A stretch of 37,419 bases of DNA from an uncultured bacterium (GTDB lineage: Bacteria > Bacillota > Clostridia > Oscillospirales > Acutalibacteraceae), in NCBI GenBank assembly GCA_905215055.1, contig CAJMOH010000027.1, positions 1 to 37,419 on the forward strand, given 5' to 3'. Of the stretch, positions 9,595 through 17,420 are shown piece by piece. Within the stretch, counting starts at the first letter, position 1. The number at the start of each line of letters is the position of its first letter. The notes beneath the pieces were generated by a model that worked only from the letters and a program-made list of their open reading frames with translations, did no database searches and was not told where the DNA came from. The position numbers and the translations under genes were made by a program.

Positions 9595-10215
9595 TCACCC
9601 CCGAAGCCACTCCCGCAGGCTTTCCCACAGCTCCACCGCCTTGAATTTGACCTGATACCGAGAGGGGTTTTCCACAATCTCCCGCTCCTCCTCCGGCAGA
9701 GCCAGAAGGGCGTCCTCACCGGCGGCGGGCAGGCACAGGCTGGGGAACACCACGCACCACCAGTTCTTCCCCTGCCCCCGGCCCAGGGTGACCCGCAGCG
9801 TCCGGTACCGTCCGGCGGGCAGGGAGAAATCCCCGTAGTCCCGGGTGGAAAAGTACATCTCTGTCACCTGGGCCGCGGCACTGTACGCCGCCCCTTGCTC
9901 CCGAAGGGTTTCCCGGGCGGCTTCGGCGATGGACTGCAAATGGGTACACAGCTGGGCGCTGGCCTCCTCCATCGAGTCCGCGCCCTGATACCAGCGGGCA
10001 CACTCCTCCAGCACCGCGTCCCGTACCAGCAGCTTTACCGCTTGGTCCTCTTGGGAGTTGGAATTGGCCACCACATGGAGCCGCACCACGTTTTGAGGCA
10101 GCTGTCCGCAGGCGGCGGCAAAGGGGAAAAAGCTTGCCAGCGCCGCCAGTACAAAGCCGCAGGCCAGGGCCTTTCCCAGCAGCCTTTTGAAATGAGTACG
10201 TTTACTTTCCTTCAT
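9595..10215 (-). CDS. spoIIR: Stage II sporulation protein R
   Basis: SpoIIR is the forespore-made signalling protein that triggers SpoIIGA to process pro-sigma-E in the mother cell. The 206-aa product has a basic N-terminus and one hydrophobic segment (about 14-36) suited to a signal peptide or anchor. The family blocks VVRLHVVANSNSQEDQ, KLLVRDAVLE, YGDFSLPAGRYRTLRV and the diagnostic GKNWWCVVFPSLC follow. The start is ATG with AAGGAAGGA upstream. A sigma-F-like promoter precedes it. The gene lies upstream of addB on the same strand but addB has its own promoter. Its presence argues that the organism belongs to an endospore-forming lineage, although it does not prove active sporulation. Confidence 0.93.
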   Translation of the reverse strand: MKESKRTHFKRLLGKALACGFVLAALASFFPFAAACGQLPQNVVRLHVVANSNSQEDQAVKLLVRDAVLEECARWYQGADSMEEASAQLCTHLQSIAEAARETLREQGAAYSAAAQVTEMYFSTRDYGDFSLPAGRYRTLRVTLGRGQGKNWWCVVFPSLCLPAAGEDALLALPEEEREIVENPSRYQVKFKAVELWESLREWLRG

Positions 10216-10246
10216 AAGCCGTTCCTTCCTTTCCAGGTTCTGGAAA

Positions 10247-10276
10247 AAGTGTGGGCCGGTTTGGGGCGGAATATGC
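10247..10276 (-). promoter_or_regulatory. Candidate sigma-F-type promoter of spoIIR
   Basis: Minus-strand GCATA, 15 bases, then GCCCACACTT. This fits the sigma-F/G form GnATA-N15-GGnnAnAnTR except for the second and last -10 bases. spoIIR is a sigma-F gene in Bacillus subtilis. The site is about 32 bases before the ATG. Confidence 0.45.
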
Positions 10277-10293
10277 GTCCCATTTGACAGGGA

Positions 10294-10302
10294 TGCTATA
10301 AT
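10294..10302 (+). promoter_or_regulatory. Extended -10 promoter of the metal permease gene
   Basis: TGCTATAAT is a perfect extended -10 element. The -35 region is weak. The predicted start of transcription is near 10309, giving a leader of about 68 bases. The site is divergent from the spoIIR promoter. Confidence 0.65.
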
Positions 10303-10376
10303 AGTACCACCACGGCAGCGGCGCGCCGCCGCCCAGCTGCCAACAGGTATAAAAGAACGTAAGGAAAGGTGCTGCT

Positions 10377-11216
10377 ATGCTGGAAATACTGTGGGACGCC
10401 CTTTTGGACACATGCAAGACCCTGCCCTTCCTGCTTGGGGCCTATCTGCTCATTGAATTTTTAGAACACCGGGCCAGCGAGAGGCTCACCGGCGCCCTGG
10501 CCCGTATGGGTCCCTTCGGTCCCGTGGGAGGAGCTGTGCTGGGGCTGGTACCCCAATGCGGCTTTTCCGTGGCCGCCGCCAATTTCTACGCCGGGCGGCT
10601 CATCACCCCGGGTACCCTGGTGGCGGTGTTTCTGGCCACCAGTGACGAGGCCCTTCCCATTCTGGTCTCCCAGCCCGGCGCCCTGCCGGACCTGCTTCTG
10701 CTGCTGGGAGTGAAGCTGGTGTCCGGGACGGTGTTCGGCCTGCTGACGGACGTTTTGTGGAGGCGCCTGCCTCACAGGGAGGCCAGCCGCCCCTTTGAGG
10801 ATCTGTGCCAGGACTGCGGCTGCGAGGAGCACGGCATTGTCCGCTCCGCCCTGGTTCACACCGGGAAGGTGGCCCTGTTTCTGCTGCTGGTCAACCTGGT
10901 GCTGGGCGGGGCCATCCACCTGGTGGGCGAGGAGCGCATCTCCCAGGTGCTGCTCTCCGGCAGCGTGTTCCAGCCCCTGCTGGCGGCGCTCATCGGCTTT
11001 ATCCCCAACTGCGCCTCCTCGGTGATTCTCACCGAGCTGTACCTGTCCGGCTCCCTGTCCTTTGGGGCGGCGGTGGCCGGGCTGTGCACCGGGGCCGGGG
11101 TGGGCCTGGCGGTGCTGTTCCAGTACAACCGGCGCTGGAAGGAAAACCTGCTGCTGGTGGGAATTCTGTACGTCTCAGCCGTAATCACCGGCCTGGTGTG
11201 CGGGGCAGTGTTTTGA
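10377..11216 (+). CDS. ArsP_2-type putative heavy-metal/manganese permease
   Basis: A 279-aa polytopic membrane protein of the putative metal-exporter family (ArsP_2-like, often annotated as a putative manganese transporter or arsenic efflux protein). The two halves repeat the same pattern: GGAVLGLVPQCGFSVAAANF near 55-75 and LLAALIGFIPNCASSV near 200-215. Each has a G-(L/F)-(V/I)-P-x-C-x-x-S core in a membrane segment, so this is an internal inverted duplication typical of secondary transporters. Between them is a short polar, cysteine-rich loop CQDCGCEEHG (about 144-153), which could bind metal. The start is ATG after AAAGG. No metal regulator is adjacent. The substrate is not determined by sequence alone. 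Confidence 0.75.
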   Translation: MLEILWDALLDTCKTLPFLLGAYLLIEFLEHRASERLTGALARMGPFGPVGGAVLGLVPQCGFSVAAANFYAGRLITPGTLVAVFLATSDEALPILVSQPGALPDLLLLLGVKLVSGTVFGLLTDVLWRRLPHREASRPFEDLCQDCGCEEHGIVRSALVHTGKVALFLLLVNLVLGGAIHLVGEERISQVLLSGSVFQPLLAALIGFIPNCASSVILTELYLSGSLSFGAAVAGLCTGAGVGLAVLFQYNRRWKENLLLVGILYVSAVITGLVCGAVF

Positions 11217-11299
11217 GAGCGAAACACTGGGGCAAGAATACCAATGGGTACCTCTCTGCCGCCCTGGCGAATTTTTGAAAAAACTTGACAAAAAACTTT

Positions 11300-11480
11300 C
11301 ACCCGCCTCCGGCGCGCATGTGCGCTAGTGGTTCGCGCAGGCGCGGCGTTCAGCCGCCGGTCTCGCCTGCCGGCTCGGGTGCTGTCTGCCAGTGGCAGGC
11401 GCCCAGCACCGACCGAAGCGGAGCGTAGACCGGTCCTGAACGGTCCCCACTGGGGACCAGGACCCCAAGGCGCGAATCGA
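11300..11480 (-). repeat. Inverted copy of the GC-rich modular repeat
   Basis: Occupies most of the 337-base gap between the permease and response-regulator genes. Read on the minus strand it contains a 33-base hairpin (11432-11464: outer GGTCCTG/CAGGACC, inner GTCCCC/GGGGAC) identical to 33379-33411. It also has a 22-base block (11357-11378) identical to 33414-33435 and the hairpin GCGGC-TGAAC-GCCGC (11343-11357). About 50 bases separate the two identical blocks here, but only 2 bases do so at 33.4 kb. The rest of the gap shows no gene; 11217-11299 holds no clear terminator. Confidence 0.8.
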
Positions 11481-11521
11481 GAGCCCAGGCACTGGGTGAA
11501 AAAAAGTTGAAACTCTCCCGC

Positions 11522-11527
11522 TATACT
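11522..11527 (+). promoter_or_regulatory. -10 box before the two-component genes
   Basis: TATACT lies 26 bases before the response-regulator ATG. No good -35 box stands at 16-18 bases (the region reads AAAAAA), so an activator-dependent promoter is possible. Low certainty. Confidence 0.35.
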
Positions 11528-11553
11528 GGCCCCATGAAAAAGGAGGGATTCTC

Positions 11554-12225
11554 ATGGCCTACAAGCTTTTGGTGGTGGACGACGAGGCCGACATTGTCCA
11601 GCTGCTGAAGGACCTGTTCACCCGCCGGGGCTATCTGGTGCTGACGGCCACTGGAGGACAGCAGGCGCTGGAGCTTTGTTCCCAGCAGCCCGACCTGATC
11701 CTGCTGGATGTGAACATGCCCGACATGGACGGCTTCACCCTGTGCAGGCAAATCCGGGATTTTGTCAACTGCCCCATTTTGTTTCTCACCGCCCGCATTG
11801 AGGACGCGGACAAGGTGATGGGCTTTGCCGCCGGAGGCGACGACTACATCTTAAAGCCCTTCTCCACCCAGGAGCTGCTGGCCCGGGTGGCGGCCCATCT
11901 CCGCCGGGAGGAGCGCCGCCAGGGACAGGCCCAGGTCAAGTTTGACCAGGGGCTTGTCATTGACTACGGCGCCCGGTGCGCCTATCAGGACGGCCAGCCC
12001 GTGCATCTGGCGAAAAAGGAGTTTGACATTGTGGAGCTGCTGTCCATGCACCCCTCCCAGGTCTTTGACCGGGAGCGGATTTACGAGTCCGTGTGGGGCT
12101 GGGACAGCGAGGGGGACAGCTCTGTAGTGGCAGAGCATATCCGGCGCATCCGGGCAAAGCTTACCGCCGCAGGCTGCGGCGACCGGATCGCCACTGTGTG
12201 GGGCGTGGGCTACAAATGGCAGTAA
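11554..12225 (+). CDS. OmpR/PhoB-family response regulator
   Basis: A 223-aa DNA-binding response regulator. The receiver domain (1-115) shows the acidic pair DDE at 9-11, the phosphoacceptor Asp52 in LLDVNMPDMDGF, and the conserved Lys in DDYILKPFS. The C-terminal winged helix (about 130-223) carries KKEFDIVELL, VFDRERIYESVWG and HIRRIRAKL as in OmpR/PhoB proteins. The ATG follows AAAAAGGAGGG. It overlaps the kinase gene by 10 bases, so the two are co-translated partners. The promoter region abuts the inverted GC-rich repeat. The signal and target genes are not evident from context. Confidence 0.95.
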   Translation: MAYKLLVVDDEADIVQLLKDLFTRRGYLVLTATGGQQALELCSQQPDLILLDVNMPDMDGFTLCRQIRDFVNCPILFLTARIEDADKVMGFAAGGDDYILKPFSTQELLARVAAHLRREERRQGQAQVKFDQGLVIDYGARCAYQDGQPVHLAKKEFDIVELLSMHPSQVFDRERIYESVWGWDSEGDSSVVAEHIRRIRAKLTAAGCGDRIATVWGVGYKWQ

Positions 12226-13535
12226 GGCTTTTCCATCTTAAAAGGAAGAATTCCTCCGGCAAGCTCCCCTGGCGGAGAAGGGTGTCCCTGCGGTGGGCGC
12301 TGGTCTGCACCACCCTGGTCTGCGCGGCGGGAGCCTTTCTGCTCATCGCCCTGGAAAGCTGGGGGCTGGAATGGGCCAGGGACGCCCTGTATTACAAGTA
12401 CATCACCCCCTATTACGCCGAGGAGAGCGAAACCGGGGAATATTACGCCATATCCCCGGACGGCACCACCCTGTATATCGAGGCCACCAAGCCCTATTCC
12501 TATATTGATCCGGACACCGGAGAGATTTACCCCATTGAAACGACCCCCACCACTCAATTCATCCCGGCAGGACCGCTGCGCTTTTTCTATGGAAACGTGG
12601 GGGAAATCGCCGTCTGCGTCTTTATCCTAACGGCGGTCCTGGCCTTCTTCGCGGACGCCTGGTGGTTCTACCATTGGAAGATCAAGAAACCCTTGGCCAT
12701 TCTCAACAACGCTGCCCGAAAAATCGGACAGAACGATTTGGACTTTCATGTGCAGCACCCCAGCACCGACGAGCTGGGCCGCCTGTGCCGGTCCTTCGAG
12801 ATTATGCGGGCCTCCCTGGAGGAGAACAACCGCTCTCTGTGGAACGCCGTGGAGGAGCGCAAGCGTTTAAACGCCGCTTTTTCCCACGACCTGCGCACAC
12901 CCCTGACCGTGCTCCAGGGGTACAGCGATCTGCTGTTGGACGCCCTCCCTTCCGGGGACCTGTCCCCGGAAGAGACGGTGAACACCGTCTTGACAATGAA
13001 GCGCAGCTTGACCCGGCTCCAGCGCTATGTGGAAAGCATGAACTCCATCCAGCAGCTGGAGGACCTGAAGCCCCAAAAGGCCAGTGTCCCCTTTTTCTCC
13101 CTCTGCGGCCAGCTGAAGGAGACAGGGGAAATCCTCCGGGGACAGGAGGGATTTCAATTTTCCGCCCAGGGAGATGGCGCTCTCTTTCTGGACCGGGAGC
13201 TGCTGTTTCAGGTCTATGAAAACCTGCTCTCCAACGCGGGGCGCTACGCCCAAACAACGGTATGGACTCAGGTCCTGCTGGAAGGGAATATGCTTTCCCT
13301 CACAGTGCGGGACGACGGGCCGGGCTTTTCTCCCACAGCCCTGAAGCGGGCCTCGGACCCCTATTACCGGGCGGACAAAAGCCCTTCTCCCCAAGGAGAG
13401 ATGCACTTTGGCCTGGGGCTGTACCTGTGCCGGGTACTCTGCGAAAAACACGGCGGCGCCTTGACAGTGGAAAACGCCCCCCAGGGGGGAGGACAAATTA
13501 CTGCCCACTTTTTCGTACAGCAAGAAGCGGAATAA
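12216..13535 (+). CDS. Membrane sensor histidine kinase
   Basis: A 439-aa partner of the preceding response regulator. Two membrane spans (about 25-45 and 125-150) flank an extracytoplasmic sensor loop rich in Tyr, Glu and Asp. A HAMP-like region, the HisKA box AFSHDLRTPLTVLQGY (phospho-His224), the N box YENLLSNAGRYA, the G1 box DDGPGFS and the G2 box HFGLGLYLC follow. The ATG at 12216 overlaps the regulator stop by 10 bases. An in-frame upstream start would run deep into the regulator gene and is rejected. No recognisable ligand domain is present in the sensor loop. A strong bidirectional terminator follows 12 bases after the stop. Confidence 0.93.
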   Translation: MAVRLFHLKRKNSSGKLPWRRRVSLRWALVCTTLVCAAGAFLLIALESWGLEWARDALYYKYITPYYAEESETGEYYAISPDGTTLYIEATKPYSYIDPDTGEIYPIETTPTTQFIPAGPLRFFYGNVGEIAVCVFILTAVLAFFADAWWFYHWKIKKPLAILNNAARKIGQNDLDFHVQHPSTDELGRLCRSFEIMRASLEENNRSLWNAVEERKRLNAAFSHDLRTPLTVLQGYSDLLLDALPSGDLSPEETVNTVLTMKRSLTRLQRYVESMNSIQQLEDLKPQKASVPFFSLCGQLKETGEILRGQEGFQFSAQGDGALFLDRELLFQVYENLLSNAGRYAQTTVWTQVLLEGNMLSLTVRDDGPGFSPTALKRASDPYYRADKSPSPQGEMHFGLGLYLCRVLCEKHGGALTVENAPQGGGQITAHFFVQQEAE

Positions 13536-13546
13536 CGGCCAGCGCG

Positions 13547-13583
13547 AAAAGGGTCCCAGAGAAATTCTCTGGGACCCTTTTTT
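13547..13583. terminator. Bidirectional intrinsic terminator
   Basis: A perfect 13-base-pair stem GGGTCCCAGAGAA/TTCTCTGGGACCC is flanked by AAAA on the left and TTTTTT on the right. It serves the kinase gene (plus) and ispE (minus), which converge here. Confidence 0.95.
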
Positions 13584-13615
13584 ATAAAAGCCTGTTTTTC
13601 TGTCTGAAAATACGG

Positions 13616-14485
13616 TCACTTGTCCGGGCTGAACTCCCAGCTGTGGTCCAAAGGACGGGCCAAATACAGCCGGCCCTTGCCCTCCAGCTGCTGCATGCAG
13701 GCCCGGGCTGCCGCTTCAGAATCGAAAATGCCGAACACCGCGGAGCCGCTGCCGGTCATGCTGGCGCCAAAAGCCCCGGAATTGCCCATAATCCGCTTGA
13801 TTTCCCGCACCTGTTGAAGCTTCATGGTCTCGTCAAAGCGGTTTGCCACGCCCTCGCCAATGCGCCGAAGGTCCCCGCCGGACAGCAGGGAGACCATTCG
13901 CCCCGTGGCCTGGGCGCGGGAGATGGGAAACTGGTCGATCAGAGCGTAGGCCCGGGGAGTGCTCATGCCGGCGGGAGGCTTGCAGATGACCAGCCAGCAG
14001 TCCGGCAAAGGGGACACCGGCTCTACCCGCTCTCCAATGCCCTGGCAGCGGCAGGTGCCGCCCACCACGCAGAAGGGTACGTCGGCCCCCACCCTGGCCC
14101 CCAGCTTCACCAGGGTGTCCAAGGGCAGGCTGGTCCGAAACATGTGGTTCAGCCCGTGCAGCACCGCCGCGGCGTCGGCGCTGCCTCCGCCCATTCCCGC
14201 CCGGCTTGGCACATACTTCCGAATATTGATTGCCAGCCCCTGGCCGGTGATGCCGCAATGCTCAAAGAAATACTGCGCCGCCCGAAAGGCCGTGTTTTTG
14301 GTGTCCACGGGAAGGTACTCCCGGTTGCAGAACAGCCGGATACCCGGCCTGTTGATCTTTTTGATCTCCACCTCGTCCCACACGGAAATGCTCTGCATCA
14401 CCGTGTCCAAGGTGTGATACCCGTCCTCCCGGCGCCCGGTGACGTCCAAGGTCAGGTTGATTTTCGCGTATGCTTTCAGTTTCAT
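13616..14485 (-). CDS. ispE: 4-diphosphocytidyl-2-C-methyl-D-erythritol kinase
   Basis: IspE phosphorylates CDP-methylerythritol in the MEP pathway to isoprenoid precursors. At 289 aa it has the usual length. It carries the N-terminal KAYAKINLTLDV with the conserved Lys8, the GHMP-kinase ATP loop VPSRAGMGGGSADAAA (about 92-106), and the GADVPFCVVGG catalytic-Asp motif. The start is ATG with GGAG 8 bases upstream. It is the last gene of the Lrp-aminotransferase-DUF362-ispE run, 75 bases after DUF362. That gap contains a GC-rich stem (GCGGC..GCCGC) that could modulate expression. Confidence 0.96.
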   Translation of the reverse strand: MKLKAYAKINLTLDVTGRREDGYHTLDTVMQSISVWDEVEIKKINRPGIRLFCNREYLPVDTKNTAFRAAQYFFEHCGITGQGLAINIRKYVPSRAGMGGGSADAAAVLHGLNHMFRTSLPLDTLVKLGARVGADVPFCVVGGTCRCQGIGERVEPVSPLPDCWLVICKPPAGMSTPRAYALIDQFPISRAQATGRMVSLLSGGDLRRIGEGVANRFDETMKLQQVREIKRIMGNSGAFGASMTGSGSAVFGIFDSEAAARACMQQLEGKGRLYLARPLDHSWEFSPDK

Positions 14486-14560
14486 CGGTCGCTCCGTCCT
14501 TATGGCGGCAGGGCAGTCCCGCCGCTTCTTTCACCCATTCGCTGTTCGAAAAACCGTACA

Positions 14561-15697
14561 CTAAAAATGGAGCAGGCTCCACCGCCGGATGTCGATCACA
14601 TGCTTGGGACACATCTCGTGGCAGCAAAAACAGCGGATGCACTTTTTATAGTCGATCACAGCTTTCCCATCCCGAATCTGGATGGTGTGCTGAGGGCAGC
14701 TTTCGGCGCACCTGCCGCAGCCCACGCACTCTGCCCGCCGGATTTTCGGGGTGGGCGTGGCAAGCCTTTTGGCCGCCGGCCGCAGGATTTTTGGCAGCCT
14801 GTCAATAAAGTCCGTGCTGGAGGCCCGGGCCTTTACAAAATCCGGCTGAGCCAAAGGCTCTATCCGCTCCTTCACCAGCCGGCACTCCGCCGGGGAAATG
14901 GGCCCCAGCCCCCGCCGGCAAGCCTCCTTCAGCATCAAGACGCCCTCCGGCTCCAGGCCGATCAGGGAGGCCATGCACACATCCAGAGCATAGGGGCTTT
15001 TGCTGGCGCCCAGCACCCCCATGCGCCGGGGCTGCCCTCCCGTGGGGCCGTCGCCCTCCATTGCCAGAATCCCATCGGTAAAGCACAGGTCCGGCTTGAG
15101 AAAATCGCACAGGTCCACCAGCATCTCCGAAAAGGCCTGCTTCTCCGGGAACCGGCAGTGCAGCTCTGGCTTTTGCAGCCCCGGCACCGTCCCGAACAAA
15201 TTCTTCACCACCCCGGAAAAACCCACCATGCCGTGGGTTTTCAGCTTGGCCAGGTCAATCAGATAGTCCCGGGTGAGAAACGGCTCCGCCACGGAGAGCT
15301 GGCGGCAGCGCACCGCCCCAGGCAGGGAGACCTCCCGGCTTTTGCAGTCCGTATAGAGGGTAAAGCCCCACTCCTTGGCCATCTCCGTGTAGCCGCAGCC
15401 CCGAAAAACAGCCTTCATCGCCGCGGGGGTGTAAGGCCCGCCGGGGCTTTCCGCGATGATTACCTGTCCCCCGGCCTTTTGGACGCACCGGCCCACCGCC
15501 GCCACCAGCCCAGGGTGGGTGGCGATGGCGGCCTCCGGCTTGGCGCTGATGACCAGGTTGGGCTTGAGCACCACCTGCATGCCGGGCTTCAGCTCCTCCC
15601 ACACGCCCAGGGCGTCGAAGGCCTCCTCCACCTGGGCCAGCAGCTCCTCCGGCCGGTAGCCCCCGCACCGGGACAGCCAAACCTTCTCCCCGCTCAT
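14561..15697 (-). CDS. DUF362 protein with two 4Fe-4S clusters
   Basis: A 378-aa protein with an N-terminal DUF362 domain (about 1-300; blocks VVLKPNLV, GVVKNLFGTVPG and DGILAMEGDGPTGG) and a C-terminal bacterial ferredoxin domain. The two cluster motifs CVGCGRCAESCP and CIRCFCCHEMCP lie within the last 65 residues. The biochemical role of DUF362 is not established; an electron-transfer or maturation role is only inferred. The ATG follows the aminotransferase TAA directly, with no gap (TAAATG), so termination-reinitiation coupling is likely. No transmembrane segment or Tat signal is seen. Confidence 0.88.
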   Translation of the reverse strand: MSGEKVWLSRCGGYRPEELLAQVEEAFDALGVWEELKPGMQVVLKPNLVISAKPEAAIATHPGLVAAVGRCVQKAGGQVIIAESPGGPYTPAAMKAVFRGCGYTEMAKEWGFTLYTDCKSREVSLPGAVRCRQLSVAEPFLTRDYLIDLAKLKTHGMVGFSGVVKNLFGTVPGLQKPELHCRFPEKQAFSEMLVDLCDFLKPDLCFTDGILAMEGDGPTGGQPRRMGVLGASKSPYALDVCMASLIGLEPEGVLMLKEACRRGLGPISPAECRLVKERIEPLAQPDFVKARASSTDFIDRLPKILRPAAKRLATPTPKIRRAECVGCGRCAESCPQHTIQIRDGKAVIDYKKCIRCFCCHEMCPKHVIDIRRWSLLHF

Positions 15698-16867
15698 TTA
15701 CAGCTCCTTCAGGAACGCTTCCATCCGCTCCAGAGCCTCGATGATGTGCTTGGTGGAGTAGCAGTAGGAGATCCGCACAAAGCCCTCGCCACAGTCGCCA
15801 AAGGCGTCGCCGGGTACCACCGCCACCTGCTTGGAATAAATCAGCCGCTCGCAAAACTCCTGGGAGGTCAATCCCGTGGATTTTACAGAGGGGAACACAT
15901 AGAAGGCTCCCTCCGGCTCAAAGCATTTCAGGCCCATGCTGTTTAAGCCGTCCACAATCAGGCGGCGGCGCATGTCGTACTGCTCCCGCATATAGGCGAT
16001 GTCGTCGTCGCCGTTTTTCATGGCCTCAATGGCGGCGTACTGGCTCATGGTGGGGGCGCTCATAATGGCGAACTGGTGCAGCTTGGTCATCAGGGAGATG
16101 ATCTCCCGGGGACCGGCGGCGTAGCCCATGCGCCACCCCGTCATGGAGTGAGACTTGGAAAACCCGTTGACCAAAATGGTCCGCTCCTTCATGCCGGGCA
16201 GGGCGGAAAAGGCGGTGTGTGGCTCCTCCCCATAGGTGAGGGAGGCGTAAATCTCGTCGGAGAGCACCAGCAGGTTGTGGCGCTCCACCACCTGGGCAAT
16301 GGCCTCCAAATCCGACCGGCGCATGACGGCCCCGGTGGGATTGTTGGGATAGGGCATAATCAGCAGCTTCGTCCTGTCCGTAATCTTCTCCTCCAGCTCC
16401 TGGGCGGTCAGGCGAAACTTGTTCTCCGGCTTTGTCTCGATAATCACCGGCACGCCTCCCGCCATTTCCGTGATGGGAACATAGCACACAAAGCTGGGCT
16501 CGGGGATCAGCACCTCGTCCCCGGGATTGATCAGGCTTCTCACCCCCAGATCAATGGCCTCGCTGCCGCCCACGGTGACAAGGATCTCGGTCTGCGGGTC
16601 GTATTTTACAGTGTAATGGCGCTCTAAAAAATTGGAGATCTCCGCCCGCAGCCTGAGAAAGCCCCGGTTGGGGGTATAGCTGGTGCGCCCTTTTTCCAGG
16701 CTCTCGATGCCGGCCTCCCGGATATGCCAGGGGGTGTGGAAGTCCGGCTCGCCCACGGAAAGGGAGATCACGTCGTCCATCTCGTTGGCAATGTCAAAGA
16801 ATTTCCGAATGCCCGAAGGCTTGATCCGCTTTATATTGCGGTTCACTAAATTCTCGTAATCAATCAC
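15698..16867 (-). CDS. Class I/II PLP-dependent aminotransferase
   Basis: A fold-type I aminotransferase of 389 aa. It shows the substrate/PLP motifs SVGEPDFHTP, VTVGGSEAIDLG, PYPNNPTGAV and the Schiff-base lysine in NGFSKSHSMTGWRMGY (about Lys238), with the terminal Arg region FVRISYCYS. The closest resemblance is to aspartate/aromatic-type aminotransferases of the subgroup often encoded next to an Lrp regulator; the exact amino acid is not resolved. The start chosen is GTG at 16867 with GGGAG about 8 bases upstream; an in-frame ATG at 16900 lacks a ribosome site. The GTG overlaps the Lrp stop by 8 bases. Confidence 0.9.
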   Translation of the reverse strand: MIDYENLVNRNIKRIKPSGIRKFFDIANEMDDVISLSVGEPDFHTPWHIREAGIESLEKGRTSYTPNRGFLRLRAEISNFLERHYTVKYDPQTEILVTVGGSEAIDLGVRSLINPGDEVLIPEPSFVCYVPITEMAGGVPVIIETKPENKFRLTAQELEEKITDRTKLLIMPYPNNPTGAVMRRSDLEAIAQVVERHNLLVLSDEIYASLTYGEEPHTAFSALPGMKERTILVNGFSKSHSMTGWRMGYAAGPREIISLMTKLHQFAIMSAPTMSQYAAIEAMKNGDDDIAYMREQYDMRRRLIVDGLNSMGLKCFEPEGAFYVFPSVKSTGLTSQEFCERLIYSKQVAVVPGDAFGDCGEGFVRISYCYSTKHIIEALERMEAFLKEL

Positions 16868-17354
16868 ACAGATTGCTCCCTCTCTCGTCAATTTCCTCAT
16901 AGTCGTCGGCAAACACCACGCCGCCGTCCTTGTACTTGGTCAGCACAAAGTGGGTGGCGGTGGACAGAACGCCGTCGATGGTTGCCAGGCGCTTTGCCAC
17001 AAACATGGCGATGTCCGACATGGTCTTGCCCGTCACAGTTACCGCCAGGTCATAGCCGCCGGACATGAGATAGACGCTTTCCACCTCTGGAAAGTTCATC
17101 ACCCGGCCGGCAATCTCGTCAAAGCCGGTGTCCTTCTGGGGCGTCACCCGCAGCTCAATCAGAGCGGTGGCCCGGGGCACCTCTGTGCGCTCCCAGTTAA
17201 TCAGGGCGTGATACCCCTTGATGATGCCCTCTTTCTCGTATTTCTTAATGGCCTTTGCCACGTCCTCTTCCCGCTCCCCCAGCATGGAGGCCAGCTGAGA
17301 CATGGTCAGATTGGCCTGATCCTGCAGCAGCTCCAACAGTCGATCCATTGCCAT
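16860..17354 (-). CDS. Lrp/AsnC-family transcriptional regulator
   Basis: A 164-aa feast/famine regulator. The N-terminal winged helix (1-55; LTMSQLASMLGEREEDVAKAI) is followed by GIIKGYHALINW and an RAM ligand domain with the family run YLMSGGYDLAVTVTGK. The ATG has a strong AAGGAGG 7 bases upstream. It overlaps the aminotransferase GTG by 8 bases (GTGATTGA), so the regulator and enzyme are made together. By analogy with the family it probably binds an amino acid and controls this operon. It lies 66 bases downstream of the PHP gene, and that gap contains a GGCGGCGCCGCC palindrome. Confidence 0.93.
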   Translation of the reverse strand: MAMDRLLELLQDQANLTMSQLASMLGEREEDVAKAIKKYEKEGIIKGYHALINWERTEVPRATALIELRVTPQKDTGFDEIAGRVMNFPEVESVYLMSGGYDLAVTVTGKTMSDIAMFVAKRLATIDGVLSTATHFVLTKYKDGGVVFADDYEEIDERGSNLCD

Positions 17355-17420
17355 ACAAAGTCCTCCTTCTCAATGCTCATGTTTATGCCGGCGGTCCGCT
17401 CCGGCGGCGCCGCCCCGCGG

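Noticed and set aside
10284..10302. TTGACA plus TATAAT as a promoter pair
   Set aside because: The spacing is only 7 bases. The TATAAT is better explained as an extended -10 (TGCTATAAT).
11285..11290. TTGACA upstream of the inverted repeat as a promoter for the two-component genes
   Set aside because: No -10 box lies 16-18 bases downstream, and it is more than 260 bases from the gene.
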